Counted from the first letter of the stretch, positions 14,775 through 24,671 are shown. The stretch: 35,140 bases of DNA from JBCDBL01 sp039183635 (GCA_039183635.1 JBCDBL010000029.1:1-35140); one strand, 5' to 3'. The notes: generated by a model from the sequence alone, not told the origin. Numbers and translations: made by a program.

Positions 14775-15801
14775 TGGCCGCTCGTCGCCGGGCGATGTCC
14801 CGCGCCAGGCGGATCGCCGCTATAAGGCTTTCCGGGTGGGCTAGACCTTTGCCCGCAATATTAAGAGCCGTGCCGTGATCGGGCGACGTGCGGACCACAG
14901 GCAGGCCAAGGGTGACGTTCGCTGTACCGAAGAAATCAATGGTTTTCACAGGGATCAACGCCTGGTCGTGGTACATGCAGATCGCGGCGTCGTAGTCGGC
15001 CCGGGCGGCGTCATGGAACATGGTGTCGGCCGGCAGCGGGCCTTCGGCGGCGATCCCTTCGCCGTTTAGCGTCGCAACGGCGGGGGCGATGATGTCGGCG
15101 TCTTCTGTTCCGAGAACCCCGGCCTCCCCGGCATGGGGGTTGAGCCCGGCGATGGCGAGGCGCGGCGCAGGAATGGCAAAATCAACATGCAACGCCGCCG
15201 CCGTGACCCGTGCGACATTGGCGATAAGGTCCGTCGTCAGCGCTTTGGAGACCTCCTTAAGGGGGATGTGAATTGTCGCCGGAACAGCGCGCAGACCGGA
15301 CCCCGCCAGCATCATCACCGGTCCGCGCGGGCCGGTGAGCGGCGTATCCTTGACCAAGTCGGCTATATATTCCGTATGGCCGGGGAATGGAAAGCCAGCG
15401 GCCGCCAAGGCGCTTTTCTGGATCGGGTTGGTGACTACGCCGGCCGCCGCGCCGGCAAGGCTGAGGCGCGTTGCGGTTTCAATAGAGGTTTTGACTGCGT
15501 CTGCGGTTTGCGGAGACGCAACGCCCAGGTCTGACGAAACCGGCGCATCGAGCGCCATGACCGGCAGAGCGTTGGGGAAGGTTTTCGACGCCTCGCCTGG
15601 CGCTGATACCTCATTTACATCAACGGTTAAGTTGAGGCGCGCCGCGAGCGCTCGAAGTCTGGCTGGATCGTCAATCGCGAAAAACACCGCCGTCGGATCG
15701 TCTTTTAAGGCCCGCCAGGCTTTTAAGGTCAGCTCCCCGCCGACGCCGCCGGGTTCTCCCATCGTGATCGCGAGGGGAGGGAACTGTTTTTCTTGCGACA
15801 T
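14767..15801 (-). CDS. pdxA: 4-hydroxythreonine-4-phosphate dehydrogenase PdxA
   Basis: NAD-dependent oxidation and decarboxylation in the DXP-dependent route to pyridoxal 5'-phosphate. It has 344 residues. Early motifs are AITMGEPGGVGGELTLKA at about 11-28 and VTNPIQKSALAAAGFPFPGHTEYIADL, with the first metal-binding His in GHTE. The others lie in ADTMFHDAARADYDAAICMYHDQALIPVK. The C-terminal TSPDHGTALNIAGKG is diagnostic. It is 22 bp after surA and overlaps rsmA. Its own ribosome-binding site is weak, so coupling to the upstream gene is likely. Confidence 0.96.
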   Translation of the reverse strand: MSQEKQFPPLAITMGEPGGVGGELTLKAWRALKDDPTAVFFAIDDPARLRALAARLNLTVDVNEVSAPGEASKTFPNALPVMALDAPVSSDLGVASPQTADAVKTSIETATRLSLAGAAAGVVTNPIQKSALAAAGFPFPGHTEYIADLVKDTPLTGPRGPVMMLAGSGLRAVPATIHIPLKEVSKALTTDLIANVARVTAAALHVDFAIPAPRLAIAGLNPHAGEAGVLGTEDADIIAPAVATLNGEGIAAEGPLPADTMFHDAARADYDAAICMYHDQALIPVKTIDFFGTANVTLGLPVVRTSPDHGTALNIAGKGLAHPESLIAAIRLARDIARRRAANG

Positions 15802-15823
15802 AGGTTTAGACGTGCAAGCCCTG

Positions 15824-17125
15824 TTAGCCGTCGGCGATACGCACTTCGATCGCCGAATCCCGGCGAAGGTCGCGCAAGTACCGGCGGGCGAACATGTTCA
15901 GTTGTTGGCCGTACAACCGGTTTTCAATGGCCTGGCGTGAAGGGAGAAGGCCGCCCATATTCCGATTGCACAGTACAAGCATGTGCATGGCGCCGCCAAT
16001 CTGGATAGGGGCTGTTGCTTCGCCATTCTTTAGTCCTTCCAGGGCGTTGCGGAACGCCGGCGCAACCTCGCCTTCGCCCATTTCGCCAATATCGATGGCT
16101 GTCACCGCGGCATCGCCGCCGGCCGCGCCAAGGGCGGAGGCGCAGTCCCCGGCCGCCGCCACCGCTGCGAGACGTTGCGCCGCAACATCTTCGCCGCGGT
16201 CCATCGAGGTCATGGCCTGGACGAGACGTAAGCGGTCGTCGCGATTGGCGGCCGCCACCGAAAGGTCGCGCTTGTCACGCAGCGCCATAATATAAAATCC
16301 GCCTTCTGAGGGAATAGGCGCCGATATCTGGCCTGGCTGCATGCTTGAGAGCGCGCGATTTAATTCTTCGGCAAGCTCTCCGGTTTGGACCCAGCCAATA
16401 TCGCCGCCCACGGCCGCTGAGGGGGCGGCTGAGAATTGACGCGCCACAGCGCCGAAGGGCGCCCCTTGGCCCATTTGTTGGATCAGCTGGAGGCCGCCAT
16501 TGTACATCTCTTCGGCCCGGTTCGGATTGTCGACCGGTAAGAATATTTCCGAGACCAGATATTGTTCCGTTTGCGCCTCGCGGGTCATGCGGTCGAGCAC
16601 TTCGTCGATTTGGTCGTTGGTGACGCGCACCTTGCGTCCGAAGCGTCCCTGGACGAGGGTTTGCCAGGCGGTGTCCGCGCGGATCTGATCGTAAAACGTT
16701 TGCGGACTTACGCCTTGCTGCTGCAACTGTTGCAACAGCTGGTCCGCTGTCAGCCCGTTGCCAGATGCGACGGATTCGATTTCCTGGCGAAGCTCCTCGT
16801 CGCTGATCTGCAACTCATATTCGGCGGCTTCCTGGATCTTCAGGCGCTCTTCTATGAGCGCGTCAAGGGCCTGAGATTGGATTTGCGGCATCGCCTCCGG
16901 AGGTACGCGGCCTCCGGCGGAGATGATGAGAAGGCGCATCCTTTGTTGTAAATCATAGGTGGAAATGACGCTGTCGTTCACGACGGCGGCAATACCTTCA
17001 TTCACCTGTGGGCGCGCCGCCTCCTGAGATTGCTGCGCGACAGCGACGTCGGCCAGTCCCATAGACAAGCCGCAAAGCGCCGCAACGATTGATATTTTGC
17101 GTAACTGAAAAGACGCGTGTGTCAT
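15824..17125 (-). CDS. surA: Periplasmic peptidyl-prolyl isomerase chaperone, SurA type
   Basis: Escorts unfolded outer-membrane proteins, LptD among its known clients, across the periplasm. From the start at 17125 it has 433 residues with a signal peptide MTHASFQLRKISIVAALCG... cut after AVA; an in-frame ATG at 17146 adds seven residues and is less likely. The SurA N-terminal domain covers about 35-165 (NEGIAAVVNDSVISTYDL, ALIEERLKIQEA). One parvulin domain follows at about 175-285 (VSEIFLPVDNP, then GGDIGWV). A second, degenerate parvulin-like part with little of the motif left occupies the C-terminal 120 residues. It is next to lptD, the usual imp-surA-pdxA-rsmA gene order. The paralogue or exact name could differ; the family is sure. 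Confidence 0.88.
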   Translation of the reverse strand: MTHASFQLRKISIVAALCGLSMGLADVAVAQQSQEAARPQVNEGIAAVVNDSVISTYDLQQRMRLLIISAGGRVPPEAMPQIQSQALDALIEERLKIQEAAEYELQISDEELRQEIESVASGNGLTADQLLQQLQQQGVSPQTFYDQIRADTAWQTLVQGRFGRKVRVTNDQIDEVLDRMTREAQTEQYLVSEIFLPVDNPNRAEEMYNGGLQLIQQMGQGAPFGAVARQFSAAPSAAVGGDIGWVQTGELAEELNRALSSMQPGQISAPIPSEGGFYIMALRDKRDLSVAAANRDDRLRLVQAMTSMDRGEDVAAQRLAAVAAAGDCASALGAAGGDAAVTAIDIGEMGEGEVAPAFRNALEGLKNGEATAPIQIGGAMHMLVLCNRNMGGLLPSRQAIENRLYGQQLNMFARRYLRDLRRDSAIEVRIADG

Positions 17126-17232
17126 AACTCTCAAGTCAACCCACATAAGGCCCCAAACCTAAACCAGACAATAGCTCAAACCCGCCGCGACGCAACCGGA
17201 TGCGCCTGACGCGCGAGAAGCGCAAAGGTCGT

Positions 17233-19512
17233 TTAATTGATAAGGGTGCGCAGCTCCAGAGTGAAGAAAATCGAATCAGAAGGGCGAATATCAACGCCTT
17301 CTCTGGAGTCTCTCCTATAAGCTATTGTAAACAGAGTGCAATCATCTCTGTAGGTCAGGCCGTAACGTTGGTCGATGCTCTGATTCAGAAACAAGTCTTC
17401 CCGCGCCTGAACAACGAGGCCCCAACGATTGGTAAGGCGAAATCTCGCTGCGGCGGCAAGTTGCTCTGAGTTCGTGATCGCGCCGGTCGCTGCGACGCTT
17501 TCATCCAGACGCAGATACGTTGCAGAAAGCCCGGCGCGCCAAATATTGGCTCTGGCGGACGATTCCGCCCGGCGAATGGTTCCTTCTTTGTTGTCGATGC
17601 GAAAACGATTCGTAATCGAAACCCGTCGTCCGAGACTTGCTTCAATAACGCCCACAATATCGGATTTTGTTCCATCGAGCCCTGAATTTGCGTCAAACGC
17701 CGATGACTCCTGGGCCCGAAATGTTTGGCCTATGGTTGCGCCCAGGCTGAGGCCGTTATCCCATTTGGATTCAAGCTTGACCCCAAGATTGGCCCGCTGC
17801 CCGTCCTCCCAGATATCGTAGCCGGTAGACTTGTTATACCGAAACAAAGACGCGGTATCGAATTCAAAGCTCTGGGAATCTTCATTGATAATATCGTCAG
17901 GGTTGCCACCGACCGGACTAACGGCGATTTGTGCTATGGGTTCAATAACATGTGTCGCGTTTTTTGTGCGGCGTATGAGCGGAAAACTCCACTCTGCGCC
18001 CACCGTGGGCAAGGCTCTTGCGGTGAAAGACGTGGTTTCGTCGTCGTTTTGGAGGAGCAAATCCGTTCCGCTGAGAAGCTCAGTTCCCTCTTGAAGGTCG
18101 GAAGAATAATAAGCGTCGCCGCGGACTTCCCCGAAGGCCGCCAGTTTATGGCCGCGCTTGGTCGTATGCGTTCTTCGCCAATCGGCCCCCACAGACAGTC
18201 TCTGTGTGTCGACGCCGCCGGTGCGGTTTAGGGCTAAGAAGTTGCTGCGAAGCGTTGTGCGTCCGCCAATAACAGGCAGCGCTGCAATGTCATGCTCATA
18301 ATTGATTTCTGGCAGCACGTAGGGAATGAGACCGGCGTCATCGATGGGGCGTTCGCCAGGTTTGGCTGTGTTGGCGCGCAACCCTTGGAACACATAGCTG
18401 TCCAAGCGCAGGCGCGTGTTGTCGGTTCTGTGCTCTGCAAATGCGTTGCTTGTGAGACGACGGCCTGTCGCCACGCCGAATTCCTGACGCAGTTCGCCTT
18501 CCCGCTCGATATCGTAGCGTTGGATATAGGTGTTGTCTGAGGTGCGTGAGACATCGAATCCGACACGCCAACGTCGGGGCAACTCAAATTCGCCCTCTCC
18601 GAAATAATGCCACCGCCAATCCGTATCTTCGGTGCGGTCGTTGTTGCGATTACGGCGATCCGTATTGATGACGCCGCCTTGGAATACGTATTGGCCGTTG
18701 CGCAAACGTTGTCGCCATTCTCCCTGCCATAACGTACCGTCGATCTCCGTAATCAGCGGCTCGATTGTCGCGTCGTAGTGGGGCGAAAGCGCCAGATGAT
18801 ACGGCAAGCCGAAGAAGAACCCCAACTCGCCAGAGTTGCCCAACTCGGGGCCCAAAAACCCGGATTGCCTGTCCACAGAGGGGTCCGGTTGACGAAAATA
18901 AGGCGTATACAAAATAGGTACGCCTTTCACTTCCAAAATCGCATGGTTGTAGACAATGACTTTTCGGTCTGCGTCCTGTTTGACCTTGAAGGCTTTCATG
19001 CGCCATGTCGGGCGGGTCGCGCGGCCATTCTCGTCGCAAACCCTGCAGGCGCTATAGACGCCGCGCGTCAGCCGGTTGACGACGCCTTCCCGCCGAACAG
19101 CGTGGCTGGCTGCGATACGGGCGTTGTCGGCAAGGAGCGCGCGAAAACTCTCCGCAACGCCGTCGCGCATGTCTCCGGTGAGTTCCATTTGATCGGCGAA
19201 AATGACGGTCGGCTTTGTCTGTGCGTCGCCTTCTTCTGTCAGAGACACATTGCCCGTTGCGGTGATAACGTCGGCTTCTTGGTCGTAAATGACCTTGTCT
19301 GCAATGAGTATGCGCGTCGCCGTATAGGCGCGGACGTTTCCCTCCGCAATGACTGGACCGTTTTGGCCCTCAAGAGCGAAATTGTCGGCCTCGAACAGAA
19401 CCTGTTCGTCTTGTTTTGTTTGTGCGGCGGCGTCGGTTTGAGCTTGCGCTTGAGTGCTAAGCGCAAGGGTGGCGTATAAGACGCTTACAGAGAAATATTT
19501 GCGCAAAAGCAT
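17233..19512 (-). CDS. lptD: LPS-assembly protein LptD
   Basis: Outer-membrane beta-barrel that inserts lipopolysaccharide into the outer leaflet with LptE. It has 759 residues with a signal peptide (MLLRKYFSVSVLYATLALSTQAQAQ). The periplasmic beta-jellyroll (OstA-like) covers about 35-150: VLFEADNFALEGQNGPVIAEG and VTATGNVSLTEEGD-like repeats. The barrel domain follows, with KGVPILYTPYFRQPDPSVDRQSGFL at about 205-229, the signature of the family. Cys residues occur in a CRVC pair near 156-159 and in the late DDC motif, matching the disulfide-forming Cys of known LptD. It is in a block with surA and lptG-lptF, giving barrel, chaperone and transporter permease genes together. Confidence 0.95.
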   Translation of the reverse strand: MLLRKYFSVSVLYATLALSTQAQAQTDAAAQTKQDEQVLFEADNFALEGQNGPVIAEGNVRAYTATRILIADKVIYDQEADVITATGNVSLTEEGDAQTKPTVIFADQMELTGDMRDGVAESFRALLADNARIAASHAVRREGVVNRLTRGVYSACRVCDENGRATRPTWRMKAFKVKQDADRKVIVYNHAILEVKGVPILYTPYFRQPDPSVDRQSGFLGPELGNSGELGFFFGLPYHLALSPHYDATIEPLITEIDGTLWQGEWRQRLRNGQYVFQGGVINTDRRNRNNDRTEDTDWRWHYFGEGEFELPRRWRVGFDVSRTSDNTYIQRYDIEREGELRQEFGVATGRRLTSNAFAEHRTDNTRLRLDSYVFQGLRANTAKPGERPIDDAGLIPYVLPEINYEHDIAALPVIGGRTTLRSNFLALNRTGGVDTQRLSVGADWRRTHTTKRGHKLAAFGEVRGDAYYSSDLQEGTELLSGTDLLLQNDDETTSFTARALPTVGAEWSFPLIRRTKNATHVIEPIAQIAVSPVGGNPDDIINEDSQSFEFDTASLFRYNKSTGYDIWEDGQRANLGVKLESKWDNGLSLGATIGQTFRAQESSAFDANSGLDGTKSDIVGVIEASLGRRVSITNRFRIDNKEGTIRRAESSARANIWRAGLSATYLRLDESVAATGAITNSEQLAAAARFRLTNRWGLVVQAREDLFLNQSIDQRYGLTYRDDCTLFTIAYRRDSREGVDIRPSDSIFFTLELRTLIN

Positions 19513-19632
19513 GACTTTAAGGCGTCGCCGAATCGTAAGGTTAGCGAAGTATCCCCTTGATAATCAAGGCGCGTCCAGCGGTCCAGCGCTATTCGAAAAA
19601 GCTGCGAACCGTTTTTGAAGTCAGGCGCGGTC

Positions 19633-20736
19633 TTATCCATCTTCAAGATGGAGAATAAGCGTCGATGCGAAGAGTGCGGCGGCGAGGGTGGGCGCCCAGG
19701 CGGCGAGGCTCACAGGGATGAGGCCTGACTCGCCAAGGGCGTCAGTAAGATCGGAAAGGACGAACAGGGCGAAACCGGCGCCGATGCCGAAAACGACAAG
19801 TTGCGCCGTGCCGCCGCCGCGCATCTGGCGCATTGAAAAGGCGGCGGCGATCAGAACCATTGCGCACAACTTCGCCGGTAAGGATATCAGGCGATGCCAG
19901 TGCTGTTCATATCGAACAACAGGGAAGCCGGCCTCCCTTGCGACGTTTATGAATTGCGGCAGCTCCCAGATCGACATCGTGTCGGGCGGCGCTGCGCTTT
20001 CGCGCAGTTGTTGGCGCGAGAAGGGCGTGGCGATCTCGAATGTCTCGCGAAACGACGCCGCCTCGCCGGGCAGGCTGAACACCGCCTCGCGCATTTTTAG
20101 ACGGTTCGCTTCAAGCCGCGCCGATGCAGCGTCGATGCGGCTTGAGATTTCGTTTTCTGAATTCATACGCCAGACCGTCACGTTTTTGAGATTGGCGCCG
20201 GCGCCTTCATCTTCATAACCGCTTGCGCGAATGATGGCGTGGCCGGAGTCCTCAGACTGCCGTAGCCAAAATCCTCCCGAGGAGAAGTTGACGAAACTTG
20301 GTCCTTTGCCGGATATCGCAATGCTAAAACGCTCGGCCTGGGCCATCAGACGCGCGGAGAGCGGGTTGTAGGCGAATATTGTGACGCCGCCGACAATCGC
20401 CGCAACGATCAGGGACGGACCGATGATGCGCCAGGCCGACAGGCCCGCCGCCCGCATGACGACAAGTTCCGATCGACGGTTAAGCTGCGAGAACGTCCAC
20501 ATCGCGCCGAACAGAAAAACGAACGGTAAAAGCGCTTCGGTGAGATTTGGCGCACGTAACAGCGTTATGACAAACGCCTCGCTGAACCCGGCTTCGGTAC
20601 CCATCTGCCCGACAATGCGTAAGCGCTCCACCATGTCGATCAGAATGACAAGAGCCGACAGCGCGCCAAAAAAGACGCCGACGCCGATCAGCGTTTTCAC
20701 CGATAGATAGCGAAACAGTGACCATGCAATGGGCAT
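19633..20736 (-). CDS. lptG: LPS export ABC transporter permease LptG
   Basis: Inner-membrane subunit of the LptB2FG transporter that extracts LPS from the inner membrane. It has 367 residues of the YjgP/YjgQ family. The start MPIAWSLFRYLSVKTLIGVG leads into the first transmembrane helix, and RAPNLTEALLPFVFLFGAMWTF plus NRRSELVVMRAAGLSAWRI carry the coupling helix that contacts LptB. A periplasmic jellyroll (about 130-260) precedes three or so C-terminal helices. Its ATG follows the lptF stop directly (TAAATG), so the two permease halves are translated together. The LptB ATPase is not in the window. Confidence 0.93.
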   Translation of the reverse strand: MPIAWSLFRYLSVKTLIGVGVFFGALSALVILIDMVERLRIVGQMGTEAGFSEAFVITLLRAPNLTEALLPFVFLFGAMWTFSQLNRRSELVVMRAAGLSAWRIIGPSLIVAAIVGGVTIFAYNPLSARLMAQAERFSIAISGKGPSFVNFSSGGFWLRQSEDSGHAIIRASGYEDEGAGANLKNVTVWRMNSENEISSRIDAASARLEANRLKMREAVFSLPGEAASFRETFEIATPFSRQQLRESAAPPDTMSIWELPQFINVAREAGFPVVRYEQHWHRLISLPAKLCAMVLIAAAFSMRQMRGGGTAQLVVFGIGAGFALFVLSDLTDALGESGLIPVSLAAWAPTLAAALFASTLILHLEDG

Positions 20737-21873
20737 TTACGCGGTCTCCGGTTTAGAAGCGCGGAGCGTCGGAATGGAGCGCAACCTCGGCTTCGGCAAG
20801 GTCGACAGAAGGTAGAGACAAAAGATTATGGCTGCGGCGGGGACGGCGTATTGCAGAAACGATAGCTTTAAAGTGTCTGTAGATAAGCTTTGTGCGATAT
20901 ACCCCAGCACCCTGACGCCGAGGGCGGCGCCCACGGCCCATGCGATGCGCAAACCGTATCCGCGTCTGGAATAGGCGCCGCCGATTATCGCCACCAGCGC
21001 AATCAAGACGTAAACAAGATTGTACAAGGGCGTCGATAAACGATTGTGCCCCTCGGCGATCAGACGGTCATGGTTCACCTTGTCCCAATGGCGGGACATG
21101 TCCGGGTTAAACAATTCCGACAGGAAACGCTCCGTAAGCTCCAGTTGCAACTCGCCGCGCGGTTGGACGAACTGGGACATATCGAGGGTGTATTCGTCGA
21201 AATTGAAAAAATCGACGCCGCCGGTATCGGGATCGCTGCGCTGGATGTTGCCGTCTTTTAACAGCAGTTGAGGTCCGTTCGGTGTCTCCCGAAACAGGCC
21301 GAGCTTGGCCATATAGGCGCTCGGACTGTCCGCGTTGCGGCCATCGAAAATCAAAAGCCCGGTAAACTGGCCGCCCGGCGCGGCCTTTTCTGCAAAAAAT
21401 GTGAGGTTGGAGGCGGGCGTCGTGAATTCGCCGCCCCGCACAAGGCCCGTTGCAAGGTCCGCACGGATATCCGCGACCCGTTCTTTCATGACCCTGTAGC
21501 CTGCCGGCATGAGCCATAGATTAAGGACCAAAGTCACGATAGCGCCTAATGCGCCAAGCAGAAGCAGCGGTTGGGCGATCCGCCAGCTGCTCATGCCCGA
21601 AGCGAACATAACGACGATTTCGCTGTCGGAGTGGAGCTTGTTGAGCGCGTAGATAGAGGCCGCCAGAAGAGCAAAGGGCGTGATAATGGCGAGCAGACTT
21701 GGGATGATAAGCACCGTAATTGAGAAGAAGGTCAAAAACGACTGGCCGTTTTCCACAAGGATTTCGATGCGCTGCAGACTTTGCGTCATCCATACGATCG
21801 CCGTGAGAACAGTCATCGTGAAGGCGAGCGGCGAGAGGCACTGGAGAAAGATATAGCGGCCGATATTGTTCAT
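20737..21873 (-). CDS. lptF: LPS export ABC transporter permease LptF
   Basis: The partner of LptG in the inner-membrane LPS extractor. It has 378 residues. An N-terminal helix starts at MNNIGRYIFLQCLSPLAFTM; LLIIPSLLAIITPFALLAASIYALNKL-like helices follow, then LHSDSEIVVMFASGMSSWRI, the cytoplasmic coupling helix. The periplasmic domain covers about 135-275 and C-terminal helices end near 365. It is the first gene of lptF-lptG, transcribed away from pepA; both promoters must share the 189 bp at 21874-22062. In E. coli too, lptFG is divergent from pepA, so this is an old arrangement. Confidence 0.93.
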   Translation of the reverse strand: MNNIGRYIFLQCLSPLAFTMTVLTAIVWMTQSLQRIEILVENGQSFLTFFSITVLIIPSLLAIITPFALLAASIYALNKLHSDSEIVVMFASGMSSWRIAQPLLLLGALGAIVTLVLNLWLMPAGYRVMKERVADIRADLATGLVRGGEFTTPASNLTFFAEKAAPGGQFTGLLIFDGRNADSPSAYMAKLGLFRETPNGPQLLLKDGNIQRSDPDTGGVDFFNFDEYTLDMSQFVQPRGELQLELTERFLSELFNPDMSRHWDKVNHDRLIAEGHNRLSTPLYNLVYVLIALVAIIGGAYSRRGYGLRIAWAVGAALGVRVLGYIAQSLSTDTLKLSFLQYAVPAAAIIFCLYLLSTLPKPRLRSIPTLRASKPETA

Positions 21874-22062
21874 GGGCGCCTTTTGGAAGGGTTCTTACAC
21901 TTTTTAACGGCTTGTCTATCCGTTTCAGCTTTTAGAAGATACAACCTTGAGCCTTAAGTTCGATTCTTAAATTTGTTTTTCACCCCACGTCGTTCCGCGC
22001 GCTGCGTCTGAATTCTAAGAAGGATTGTCGGCTTTGCGGGACAACACAATTCCAAGGTACCT

Positions 22063-23556
22063 ATGAACGTCACATTCTCCAAATCCGCTTTGCCCAAAAC
22101 CGGCGCCCTGATTGCGCCGATCTTTGAAAACGCAGGTTTGTCCGGCGCTGTTCTTGCTCTTGACGAAGCGACGGGAGGCGCGTTGACGCGTGCGATCGCA
22201 GCAGCGGACTTCATCGGCAAAAAAGGGCAGGTTGTCGACCTGTTTGGCGTATCGGGATTAAAAAACACCCGCATCAGCCTTGTCGGCGCCGGACCGCGGG
22301 AAGAGTTGGGCGTTCTTGCGGCGGAAAAACTTGGCGCTGCGGCGATCAGGCCGTTTTTGAAGGGCAAAGAGAAATCCGTCGCAATTGCGTTGGATGGGTT
22401 CAGCCCAAACGGAGAATTGTCCGAGGCGGAAGCTGCGGCGCGCATTGCAAACGGCGCGCGATTGCGGACGTATAAGTTCGACAAGTACTTTTTCAAGAAA
22501 AAGACCGACGCTAGAAACAGCGGCGTTCAAAAAATCGTCATCCACACCCCTGCATCCGGCGCCAAAAAACTCTACGAGACCTACGAAAAAATTTCCGACG
22601 GCGTCATTGTCACCCGCGACCTTGTGTCGGAGCCTGCTAATGTTCTGTATCCCGCGGAATTCGCGGAGCGCTGTAAGGCCCTTGAAAGTTTGGGGCTGGA
22701 GGTGACGGTGCTCGGTGAGGCGCAAATGAAAAAGCTCGGCATGGGCTCGCTGCTTGGCGTCGGCCAGGGCTCCGTGCGGGAATCGAAACTTGTGGTCATG
22801 CATTGGAAAGGCGGCAAGGCGAAGGACAAGCCTTTGTGCTTCGTCGGCAAAGGCGTGACATTTGACACCGGCGGCATCTCCATCAAACCGCCCGGCGGTA
22901 TGGAGGACATGAAATGGGACATGGGCGGGGCCGGCGCAGTGACGGGGCTCATGGCGGCGCTCGCCGGCCGTAAGGCGAAGGCGAATGTTATCGGCGTTCT
23001 TGGTCTGGTGGAGAATATGCCCGACGGCGCCGCTCAACGTCCCGGCGACGTGGTGACGTCCATGTCCGGACAGACGATTGAGGTCATCAACACCGATGCG
23101 GAGGGGCGCCTCGTCCTTGCGGACGCGATGTGGTACGCGCAGCAAAAGTACAAGCCGCGTTTCGTGATCGATCTTGCGACGCTCACAGGCGCAATCCTTG
23201 TTGCGCTTGCCCATGAATATGCGGGCCTGTTTTCAAACGACGATACGTTGGCGGAGCAGTTGGCGGCGGCCGGTGCAGCGACGGGGGACGAGGTTTGGCG
23301 CATGCCGGTCGGTCCTGCTTTTGACGATATGATCAAAAGCGATATCGCGGATATGAAAAATGTCGGCGGGCGAAACGGCGGTTCGGCCTCTGCGGCGGCG
23401 TTTTTGGAGCGGTTTGTCGAAGAGGGGACGCCCTGGGTGCATCTCGATATCGCCGGCATGGCCTGGAATTACAAAGACAAAGCCCTCGCCGGCAAAGGCG
23501 GATCAGGGTACGGCGTGCGCCTGCTCGATGAATTCGTTCGCGCCAATTACGAGTAG
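22063..23556 (+). CDS. pepA: Leucyl aminopeptidase (M17 family)
   Basis: Two-metal exopeptidase that removes N-terminal residues, active as a hexamer in the cytoplasm; in E. coli it also binds DNA at Xer sites. It has 497 residues. The N-terminal domain (1 to about 165) is variable. The catalytic domain has Lys263 and Asp268 in GKGVTFDTGGISIKPP, Asp286 in MKWDMGGAGAV, and NTDAEGRLVLADA at 343-355 with Asp345, Glu347 and Arg349. The C-terminal VHLDIAGMAW completes the pattern. It is followed after 22 bp by the PNPOx-fold gene and then holC. PepA-HolC adjacency is widespread. Confidence 0.96.
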   Translation: MNVTFSKSALPKTGALIAPIFENAGLSGAVLALDEATGGALTRAIAAADFIGKKGQVVDLFGVSGLKNTRISLVGAGPREELGVLAAEKLGAAAIRPFLKGKEKSVAIALDGFSPNGELSEAEAAARIANGARLRTYKFDKYFFKKKTDARNSGVQKIVIHTPASGAKKLYETYEKISDGVIVTRDLVSEPANVLYPAEFAERCKALESLGLEVTVLGEAQMKKLGMGSLLGVGQGSVRESKLVVMHWKGGKAKDKPLCFVGKGVTFDTGGISIKPPGGMEDMKWDMGGAGAVTGLMAALAGRKAKANVIGVLGLVENMPDGAAQRPGDVVTSMSGQTIEVINTDAEGRLVLADAMWYAQQKYKPRFVIDLATLTGAILVALAHEYAGLFSNDDTLAEQLAAAGAATGDEVWRMPVGPAFDDMIKSDIADMKNVGGRNGGSASAAAFLERFVEEGTPWVHLDIAGMAWNYKDKALAGKGGSGYGVRLLDEFVRANYE

Positions 23557-23578
23557 TGCTGAATATAAAGGCGGCGAT

Positions 23579-24121
23579 ATGGCCCAGTTTTTCGATAAAA
23601 TTGAAAAGACCCATGCGAAATTCATCGCCGCCCAACCTATGTTTTTCGTCGCCACAGCGGCTCAGGAAGGGCGCATAAATCTATCGCCCAAGGGCATGGA
23701 CACGTTCCGGGTTCTTGGGCCGAACCTTGCCGGCTATCTTGATCTCACCGGCTCCGGGGCGGAAACCGCCGCGCATATCACCCATGACGGCCGCATGACG
23801 TTCATGTTCAACTCTTTCGGCCCGAAACCTTTGATCTTGCGGTTGTACGGCCAAGGACGCATTGCTCCCAGAGGCGGTCCCGAATACGCCGAACACGGCT
23901 CAAGCTTTCCTGATATGCCGGGGGCGCGGCAGATTATTTTTATGGACGTGGAAAGCGTTCAAACGAGTTGCGGCTACGCCGTGCCCCGGATGGACCTCGT
24001 GGAGGAACGCGATGTTCTGACCCTTTGGGCGGAGAATAAGGGCGAGGACGGTGTTAAGGAGTATATCGAAGCCAATAACGTCGTAAGCATCGACGGTCTG
24101 TCCACAGGCGTTAAAACTTAA
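23579..24121 (+). CDS. Pyridoxamine 5'-phosphate oxidase-family (FMN-binding split barrel) protein
   Basis: A 180-residue cytoplasmic protein of the PNPOx-like split-barrel superfamily; such proteins bind flavin, F420 or haem and the substrate is usually unknown. The start MAQFFDKIEKTHAKFIAAQPMFF and the strand pair FVATAAQEGRINLSPKGMDTFRVLG (about 23-47) are typical, with an NLSPKG loop that would contact the flavin phosphate. RLYGQGRI and SCGYAVPRM follow later; the latter resembles the YAVPxM motif of a group often annotated as pyridoxamine phosphate oxidases. The start at 23579 is used because AAAGGCGG precedes it and the frame upstream lies inside pepA. Its stop abuts the holC ATG. Confidence 0.85.
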   Translation: MAQFFDKIEKTHAKFIAAQPMFFVATAAQEGRINLSPKGMDTFRVLGPNLAGYLDLTGSGAETAAHITHDGRMTFMFNSFGPKPLILRLYGQGRIAPRGGPEYAEHGSSFPDMPGARQIIFMDVESVQTSCGYAVPRMDLVEERDVLTLWAENKGEDGVKEYIEANNVVSIDGLSTGVKT

Positions 24122-24571
24122 ATGACAGAGGTTTGGTTCTACCATCTTGAGCGGGCGCGGCTTGAGGGCGTGTTGCCGGATTTGTTGGAAAAGACCTTGG
24201 CGCGGGGGGCGAGGGCGCTCGTCAAGGCGGGCTCGGGCGAACGTTTAGACGCCCTTGACGCGCATCTATGGACGTATCGGGACGATGCTTTTTTGCCCCA
24301 TGGCCGGGCCGGCGAACCGGAGGCGGGGCGCCAGCCCGTGGTGCTGGGCGTAGGAGACGAGGCGCCGAACGCAGCGACGTTTTTGTTCCTGGTCGACGGC
24401 GCAACAGCGGACGACGTCTCCGGGTTTGAGCGCTGCATTACAATTTTCGACGGCGCCGACGATGAGGCTGTAAAGGCGGCGCGCGTTTTCTGGAAAGAAG
24501 TAAAGTCGAAACACTATCAGGCCGCTTATTGGCGCCAGTCCGCAGAAGGGCGATGGGAGAAACAGGCTTAA
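24122..24571 (+). CDS. holC: DNA polymerase III chi subunit HolC
   Basis: Accessory subunit of the replicative clamp loader that links it, through psi, to single-stranded DNA-binding protein. It has 149 residues. It begins MTEVWFYHLERARLEGVLPDLLEKTLARGARALV, matching the family start, and carries DALDAHLWTYRDDAFLPHG at about 43-61, the most conserved segment. A later stretch, WKEVKSKHYQAAYWRQS, is typical of alphaproteobacterial chi. It starts at the base after the stop of the preceding gene (TAAATG), so it is coupled to it. With dnaB at the other end of the window this is the second replisome gene here. Confidence 0.92.
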   Translation: MTEVWFYHLERARLEGVLPDLLEKTLARGARALVKAGSGERLDALDAHLWTYRDDAFLPHGRAGEPEAGRQPVVLGVGDEAPNAATFLFLVDGATADDVSGFERCITIFDGADDEAVKAARVFWKEVKSKHYQAAYWRQSAEGRWEKQA

Positions 24572-24671
24572 TTCATCTTGATGTTCTGTGAACTGCGACG
24601 CTAGGGCGCGTCCCGCTCCTGCCGGAGAGTGAATATATATACGCCAGGATGCTTACTGGAAGGAGGGACGT

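Noticed and set aside
22258..23214. 318-codon minus-strand frame opposite pepA
   Set aside because: Shadow of the M17 peptidase; no ribosome-binding site or recognisable domain.
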